Source: Rhinopithecus roxellana (taxonomy: Eukaryota > Chordata > Mammalia > Primates > Cercopithecidae). Taken from it: DNA of 64,000 nucleotides. Under the pieces are notes generated by a model, which was not told where the DNA came from, searched no databases, and saw only the letters and a program-made list of their open reading frames with translations. A program made the position numbers and the translations under genes. This document shows, one piece after another, positions 57,822 through 64,000 of this stretch. Location: positions 133,771,808-133,835,807 of the forward strand of contig NC_044556.1 of assembly GCF_007565055.1 (NCBI RefSeq). Direction: 5' to 3'. Numbering within the stretch: position 1 is the first letter of the stretch; each line of letters starts with the position of its first letter.

Positions 57822-58749
57822 TGTCAAGAGAAGCTTGACATCAGGCAATAAACAGGTAGGGGATGGGGTAAGAACTTAAACACTGAAATATTTCCCATGA
57901 AAGGGAATAGAAGCATCTGTTCTTTAAGCTCATCCTGCCTACTGATATGGGATTCCTGGGAAGGGAAGAGCGTGGTCCCTTTAAATGATATGGAAGCAGG
58001 GAAGGGAAGTGTTGGGTAGAGGAGGACATGGCCCCTGGCTAGGGCTCCATCCCCACGGACCTAGGTGAGGACAGGCACTTGTGCTTTCACTTCTAAATGT
58101 TGCATTTCCCAAGACCACCCTGGCCCGCCATGCCCCCATCGTGGGCCTATAAAAACCCGAGACCCTAGCAAGGCAGAGACAGAATTGGCTGGACATGGAG
58201 CAGAGCAGATAGGTGGAAGAAGACACAAGCAGCTGGACGGTGAGAGGACATGGAGGGGAACACGCCAGCGGAAGAACATTCTGACGGACACACGTACTGT
58301 GGCAGGCTATTGACCAGCAGGTCTAGGAGTTTGGACAGGGCAGTCCCAGGAGAGCTCCTGCTGCCCAGCGACCCAACTCCAGGGATAAACCATCTCCCTT
58401 CTGGCTCCCCCATCGGTGGACAGCTGCTTCCACTCAATAAAACTTTGCCCTTATTCTCTAAGCCCACGATTCTTCCAAGGCAAGAACCCAGGATACAGAA
58501 AACCATCTGTTCTTGTGACAAGGTGTAGGGTCTAATTGAGCTGATTAACACAAGCTGCCTATAGATGGCAAACTAAGAAGCACCTTGTAACACATGCCCA
58601 CTGGGCTTGAGGAACTGTAAACTTTGCTGTGGGGTTGGAGCCCATGTCTGTACGCTTCCCTAGAGGTTTGAGCAGCAGGACACTGAAGAAGCGAGCCACG
58701 CCCCCGTCGCATGTCCTGGGAGGGGGACAAGGGAACCTTTGTCATTTCA
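57822..58749 (+). repeat. LTR10-like (HERV-I related) solo LTR
   Basis: It opens TGTCAAGAGAAGCTTGACATC and ends GTCATTTCA. TATA-like GGCCTATAAAAACCCGAG is at about 58144-58161, CACTCAATAAAACTTTGCCC near 58432-58451 gives the poly(A) signal, and the ACAAGGTGTAGGGTCTAATTG and GAAGCGAGCCACGCCCCCG blocks belong to U5. These match what I recall of the LTR10 family of HERV-I. No matching target duplication was found, so the 5' boundary is less certain. The 128-codon minus frame here is non-genic. Confidence 0.68.
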
Positions 58750-59299
58750 CTTTAAGAGGGCAGAAATGAGAAAGAAATATTATTTAAATTTTTCCTTAGC
58801 CAACAGATGTAGGGTATCTGGGAAAGTTAGTAGTTCTTTCTACAGCAATAGAAATTGAAAAACCTTCACTGGAAACTCTACTCCCATGTCCTGGCATCTG
58901 AGAAATTTACCTGCTTTAGTTGATGGGAAACCTTGGTCTACAGGAAACTTTGCTGATGAAGAAAATTTCAGAAAGGGGGAGATTTTGGGGGTAGCAGGCT
59001 CATGTGTAGGAAACAGTTAACATTCTTTAAAAAAATTGCACTCTGATATTGATTGTCCCAATGCCTTTGTACATTATATTGTTCTCTCACAACACTTAGC
59101 TCTTGCTCATCCTTCAGACTCTGGAAATTTTCTGTGATCTCTCCGCAGACCACATTGTGTGCCTTTATCATTTATTCTTTTCCTTCCTCCCTCCCTTCTT
59201 TCCTTCTTTCTCTCCTTTATTTTTTCCTTCCTTTCTTTCTGCATTTCCTTTATGTACATTTATCACATTATATGGCAGTTATTTGTTCTATATTCTTTT
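58750..59299. other. Unassigned sequence with CT-rich patch
   Basis: A TTCC/CTTT-rich microsatellite-like stretch lies at 59176-59242. The S/F/L-rich frames over it follow from base composition. No gene is recognised. Confidence 0.45.
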
Positions 59300-59400
59300 C
59301 TAGTAGACTATGAGCTTCTAACACAAGGAACTGCACCTATACAATTTATACCACTGCAATGTTGAGATGTTTGTTGAATTAATTAATTAACAAATAAAAG
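59300..59400 (+). repeat. L2 3'-end relic
   Basis: GTAGACTATGAGCTTC, CACAAGGAACTGCACC, ATGTTTGTTGAATTAATTAATTAAC follow the L2 tail pattern, ending in a short TTAA repeat. Confidence 0.5.
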
Positions 59401-60522
59401 AATGGGCATATAACTATCTTTGCCTGTTTGTGCTTCACCCTGAGATGAGCACGTGAGTGACAGGATTTCTGGGAATTAATGGTGTTTTCTCTGATATCAT
59501 AGAAGAGCAGACCCAAGGCTCAGAACGACATGTTTTGTTCTGTGACTTGTGCTTGCCAACAATAGGAACCATTATAATTTTACTGGATTTCTGAGAATCA
59601 GCAACATATGTGTGTAGTAAAAATAGTGACAACAAAAGCAAATAACCTGATGAAAAGAGTTCTTAGCATGCAGGAGTCTTCCCACTCTTGTTTACCCTTG
59701 TGGTCAGGTCATGCTTCCAAACTAACTCATTGTTGCCTCAAAACATTCATAGTATGGATACAACGCAAGAACAAATCCTGAATTTCTTCAAAGTAAAAAT
59801 GTGATCAAGGAATTAAAAAATGGCAAACAAAGAGACTTAAAACATTATGATGGAAGAGTCATGCTGTATCAAGGTGGGAGGGGAAGTTATTTTTAAGGAA
59901 TAATTGAGGGTGGTACAGATTTGGGAAAGAAAAAAAAAAGCTAGGATTTCATATGGGAGTGCAGACATATTATAATTTACTAAAAGAAGTTCAAACTGCT
60001 GACAATATTGTCATAACAAAAGTGAGTGATTGCCAGATGCACAGAACTTACCGGAAGAAGTGTAGCAAGCCCCTTGATACAAAGTATGCGTACGAAGACA
60101 AGTAACCCCTTTTGAACAGGCAACATGGTGTCTTCCATTTTCTGAAGGGATGCAGGGGCCACAGGGAAGAAGGTGCAGAGGCTTCACTGTCCCAGACCTG
60201 AACTACAGAACCAAGCAGGTGCCGGCCACTAAGCACACATACGAATGTGAACTGAGAACTGAGAAGACATATAAAGAAATGTTTCCTAATTTTTTGTTTG
60301 TTTTGTTATGAAAGCAAAAACCCAGGGCACTGCAGAAATTATAAGGGACAGATGATTTTTAAATATCTACTCTCATTATAAAGTCTTGTCACACCACAAC
60401 CACAACAACTGTGGGACTGGGAGAAACTTGTCATTTGCCATCTTTAATCGAAAGCAATCCAGTAGTCCCACAGGCAGTTCTTTTGGATAAACATAGAAAT
60501 GGACTCTTTTGGTCTTAAAGCT
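59401..60522. other. Unassigned sequence, possibly partly ERV-derived
   Basis: No gene is recognised. It lies just 5' of an LTR and might include internal sequence of that element, but nothing diagnostic is visible. Confidence 0.35.
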
Positions 60523-61208
60523 TGAAACTCCCATTTGTTATTTCTTTTTTCCTTTTTTTAAAATCTATTTGAGATGGAGTCTTGCTGTGTTGCTCAGGCT
60601 GGAGTGCAGTGACATGATCTCGGTTCACTGCAACCTCTGCCTTCTGGGTTTAAGTGATTCTTCTGCCTCAGCCTCCCAAGTAGCTGGGACTACAGGCACA
60701 TGCCACCATGCCTGGCTAATTTCTGTGTCTTTAGTAGAGACGGGGTGTCACCATATTGACCAGGCTGGTCTCAAACTCCTGACCTCATAATCCACCTGCC
60801 TCAGCCTCCCAAAGTGCTGGGATTACAGACATGAGCCACCGTGCCCGGCCTACATTTATTATTTCTGAATTCCTTCCTCAGGAGAGGACCTCCAGTCCTC
60901 TCAGAAGGTATCAAATAACTGAAACTCACCAGATCACAGCATCCAGACAATGAGATGTCAGGTCCTTCATTCATTATGATTGCTTCCTTACCCCTCCTGA
61001 GATTGTTTTCCCATACATTATTACATTTCTTCCTTACTGTATAAACCCCTAACTTTAGTCCCTTAGGTAGATGAATTTAAGACTGATTTCCTATCTCCTT
61101 AGCTGTAGCACCCAATTAAAGCCTTCTTCCTTGGCAGTACTCATTGTCTCAGTGATTGACTTTCTGTGCTGTGAGCAGCAGGACTGAACCCATGGTGTTT
61201 TGGTAACA
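60523..61208 (+). repeat. LTR related to the provirus LTRs, sense, split by an Alu
   Basis: The right part (60854-61208) carries TTACATTTCTTCCTTACTGTATAAACCCC, CACCCAATTAAAGCCTTCTTCC, GTCTCAGTGATTGACTTTCTGTG and ends GGTGTTTTGGTAACA. This is the inverse complement of the ends seen at 47284 and 56737. The left part (60523-60545) starts TGAAACTCCC. An Alu occupies the middle. About 360 bp without the Alu, so it is a shorter relative or truncated. No target duplication was identified. Confidence 0.65.
60546..60850 (-). repeat. Alu (S-type), antisense, inside the LTR
   Basis: T-rich tail, GAGATGGAGTCTTGCTGTG through CACCGTGCCCGGCC. Target duplication ATTT(G/A)TTATTTCT at 60533-60545 and 60854-60866. 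Confidence 0.92.
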
Positions 61209-61529
61209 TATTCCGCCTTTTAATGCTATTTCTTCTACATGCCTTAATGGTTACATGTTTGTTGTGCAGTGGAGAAACTTCTATGGTGTGTATCACCACT
61301 TAACTTCTTATTTTTCAGCTAAATTAACTAGAATGCTTGTGAATGCAGTGCACTGATTTAATTTTCTGCACGCTTATGAGATAATAACACACAACCCATA
61401 GAAAGCACTTAATTGATGTTTGTTAAATGAATGGATGAGTAACTTATGTGAAAGCACATTCTCTGGCTCAAGAAGTTCAGGTTACTTCCAAACATAGGCA
61501 GAATTTGAGGACATAGTCAATAAAGAGAA
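61209..61529. other. Unassigned sequence
   Basis: No gene or clear repeat is seen. TTAATTGATGTTTGTTAAATGAATGG at about 61407-61435 looks like an L2 tail end. Confidence 0.4.
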
Positions 61530-61745
61530 AAGCCCATGGATTTCTGGATTTAAACAATTTAGGTTGAACATGGGTCTGACATTTACTGGCTATATTACTT
61601 TGGGCAAGAGTTAATTCTCTAAGTCTCAGTCTTTTCATCTATAAAATGTGTATAATAATATCCTTATGGGAAGATTGAATATACAATGTGTATGAACCAT
61701 TTAGCACAATGATTGGCATACAGCAAGGACTGAATAATAATATTT
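61530..61745 (+). repeat. MIR SINE
   Basis: ACATTTACTGGCTATATTACTTTGGGCAAG, CTAAGTCTCAGTCTTTTCATC, TATAAAATGTGTATAATAATATCC, TTTAGCACAATGATTGGCATACAG follow MIR order. Confidence 0.78.
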
Positions 61746-62200
61746 CTGTTTTTCTTCACTTTAGTTAACTCAAGATTGACAACAAAACCACTTGATCTTT
61801 GGCTCTTTGAACATAGTCTTGAATAGACTGGAAGTAATATGGAAAATTGTTAACATTTGTTAATTCCGGGTGGTAGTAATAGTACCGTGATTATATATAT
61901 TTGTGCTTTTCTATGTCTTTAACAATTCTAAAAATTAAACACATAAAAAACAAAAGCATTAAATAAAATGACAGATATTATTAAATAAAACATCAAAAAG
62001 AAATTGATTCCTACCTTTATAAATATAGAATAGTGAATTGAGTCGTTCAGTTGAGTTACATTTGTTGAGTAACTACTATAAACAGGACTGACATGGAGCT
62101 TACAGTTCAGTGGGGAATACAGATTTTTTTTAAAAAACGTGATCAGAGCAATTGAAAGGAAATACAAGGTTGTAACGGAGCACATTATGAGGCACATTTT
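61746..62200. other. Unassigned AT-rich sequence with possible L1M 3' fragment
   Basis: TTAATTCCGGGTGGTAGTAATAG...TTTGTGCTTTTCTATG (61860-61925) resembles an old L1 3' UTR. The frame at 61928-62197 minus is AT-rich and unsupported. Confidence 0.35.
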
Positions 62201-62832
62201 ACCTAAATTTAGGAGATTAGGAAAAGCTAAGAGGAATTAATGATGTGTAAGAGTAAGTGATGTATAAACTGGCAGACAGAGAATGAATAGGAATGAGGGA
62301 TGGAGGTGGGGAGTGTCCCATGGAAAGGAAAAAGTGCCTACCAGAGGCTAGAGGGAATGGAAAAGGAAGAATAGTTCGATATGGATGGAACATAGGGTTC
62401 CACATAGAAGGTGTGGGGACAAACAAGGCTTGCAAGGAGGGCAGAGGTCTGATCATGAAAGGCCATGAAGCTTTGGACCTCCTGGGGAGAGTTCATCCAC
62501 CAAAACATTACCCCCATCTGTCACTGTTAGCGTGGTCTCTATTTTTTGTACTAATGTTGTGGTGCTTAGGAACCAATAATTCAGTGCTTGAAGTCTGATG
62601 GAATGCTGTGGTTTCTGGGGAACCCAGAATCATGGTGCTGCTATTTTTAATGGACAGAAACTTACTCTGTTTCAAGTGAATAAAATGAGCATAGAGGCTT
62701 TGTCTCCTACACATTTTCAAGCTAAGGACTTTTATAGATGGATTGAAGCTGTCCTGAGCCAAAGTGTACCAGTTCTGCCTACCATCAGCAGAAGATATTA
62801 GCATTTTGTTTAATTTCTTTTTGGACTTTCAG
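62201..62832. other. Unassigned sequence upstream of the candidate micro-exon
   Basis: GTCTGATCATGAAAGGCCATGAAGC (about 62447-62471) resembles an ancient dispersed repeat. The ORFs overlapping this region on both strands show no known domain. Confidence 0.35.
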
Positions 62833-62870
62833 AGAAACAGACTTGAAGATGGCCTTTGGGAACCTAACTT
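62833..62870 (+). CDS. Candidate 38-bp internal coding exon
   Basis: A T-rich polypyrimidine tract and CTTTCAG end at 62832. A strong donor GTAAGTAC starts at 62871. Read in phase 0, the phase in which the exon at 25467-25630 ends, it is open and encodes RNRLEDGLWEPN plus two bases. A second frame would allow an internal ATG (M-A-F-G-N-L-T). The third frame has a stop. The length is short for an exon, and splice-site pairs this good also arise by chance, so it is a lead and not a firm gene part. If joined to the upstream exon the intron would be about 37 kb. Confidence 0.35.
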
Positions 62871-64000
62871 GTAAGTACATGAGCTTTGTAATACAAACTT
62901 AACTTTATCTTATTTTTCTTAGACTGCTGACATTTTCTTGCATCAGATGGATCATGTTTGTGTCCCTGATCTTGAGGTTAGCCAGAGTTTGTGAAACTAA
63001 TAAATAATTTTACAATCCGGAAGATTTTTCTTTTAACAAAACCAGTGGCATGTATCCATTATCCTATGGAGCTAGGGCAACCTGAGTTTGGTTCGGACAA
63101 TCTAGAACACAGTTACTCTGGGGCAGGGATGAAGGAGGGTTACATTCTAGCGACAGTCGTTTGCAATGTCTGATCATGTTCAAACACAGGACCATTACAC
63201 AAGGTTTCATAATGGAAAATAAGCGATCCAGACAATTCAGTATACACAAACCATTTGGTGACCTTGCCTGTGACTCCTCAGGGAGGGAGCTCATAGGAAA
63301 ACTGATGATCCTGAGATTGTGATTTGCCCAAAGTTGCAGAATAACATCATTGTACTCTAATTCCCAACTGTTGCTCTATGGACTTGGTTTTTGTAATTAT
63401 ATAAGATTCTCAAAGACTCTAAGCTTTGCAAACTCTAATTACATGACAAAGTTCCTGGCCATTATCTTTTAATTTTAGAGTATACTTTTTATTGTCATTT
63501 GAGTTTTGTGTACTTTTTGTCATTTGAATTCTTCATGATGGTAGTCTTCCTTTACTCCACTCCCTACCCTGATCTTCCTTTCTCCCCAACCCTGTTAATA
63601 TTGAGAAAATTAACATTTCATTTGAAAGTGGGATGTTTGAAGGGATAGATTATCTTTACAGTTTGTTTCATGTGTCCATGAAAATTTTTAAGTTGCAGCT
63701 CTGGTTAGCATTTTTCTTTCCTCCAGCTCTCTATTTTTTTCTTATTTAATGTGATCAGTAGTTCAAAGCAGGATCTATTTATTTTTGGCTCACTTTCCAC
63801 CCCACTGGTTGTGACTTTTAGATGTATATGTGGATTTTGTTCTCACAGGAAGATCTAAGGAGACCCTGTTATAAGCATGGGTTAACCGCCATAAGGCACA
63901 GCTGGTGCAAATCAGCATGATGCAACATAGCTTAGGGTTATTGGCAGCACTTGTGTTTAGAATTATGCAGTAAAGAAGAAAAGGGGCTCTGTACTATAGG
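62871..64000. other. Unassigned sequence to the window end
   Basis: No recognisable repeat longer than a few tens of bases, no RNA gene and no convincing exon. Small frames at 62991-63294 on both strands lack support. Confidence 0.4.

Noticed and set aside
58061..58551. 128- and 92-codon frames in opposite strands
   Set aside because: They overlap an LTR10-like LTR with TATA and poly(A) signals. Frames on both strands across the same DNA indicate composition, not coding.

Overview
This window is nuclear DNA from a catarrhine primate, most likely an Old World monkey. Alu (17 copies or pieces), L1, MIR/L2, MaLR and ERV9 repeats show a primate. The young Alu at 35278-35577 carries variants I associate with the AluYRa lineage of macaques and baboons: a TCGCCCGGCTAG box, a GGCTTGAGCC end and a CCCGGGCTGGAG start, all on the + strand. 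There are no bacterial genes, CRISPR arrays or operons. Nearly all short ORFs are by-products of repeats.

Gene content is sparse. Positions 1-269 (minus strand) hold the 5' part of a broken copy of the T-box gene TBXT (Brachyury), which runs off the left edge. Positions 25467-25630 (plus strand) look like a real first coding exon of an unrecognised gene: acceptor site, ATG in strong Kozak context, 44 codons, phase-0 donor. A 38-bp candidate exon at 62833-62870 is open in the compatible frame. If both are real, most of the right-hand 38 kb is one large intron.

Layout. 0-10 kb: TBXT pseudogene, two MaLR solo LTRs with clean 5-bp target duplications, an MLT2-like LTR, several Alus. 10.4-13.4 kb: old sense L1 split by another MLT2-like LTR. 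13.4-27.9 kb: mostly unique sequence with MIR/L2 relics, Alus and the coding exon. 27.9-36.8 kb: ancient antisense L1M split by a younger near-full-length antisense L1 with an internal ORF2 deletion, then two Alus stacked at one target. 36.8-43 kb: LTR relics, Alus, a G-rich minisatellite in a MaLR LTR, a 76-bp duplication. 43.1-46.6 kb: Tigger1 DNA transposon (minus) containing an Alu and a truncated L1.

47.3-57.2 kb reads as an old class I endogenous provirus on the minus strand. It has two related ~480-bp LTRs and a tRNA-Glu-like primer binding site. It was later interrupted by four Alus and by a solo ERV9 (LTR12) LTR with a perfect 4-bp target duplication. 57.8-61.2 kb adds an LTR10-like LTR and a third LTR related to the provirus LTRs. 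The rest is ordinary intergenic or intronic DNA. I found no undescribed functional system. The best leads are the unidentified exon(s), the TBXT-derived pseudogene and the nested ERV9 LTR with its nearly identical tandem arrays.
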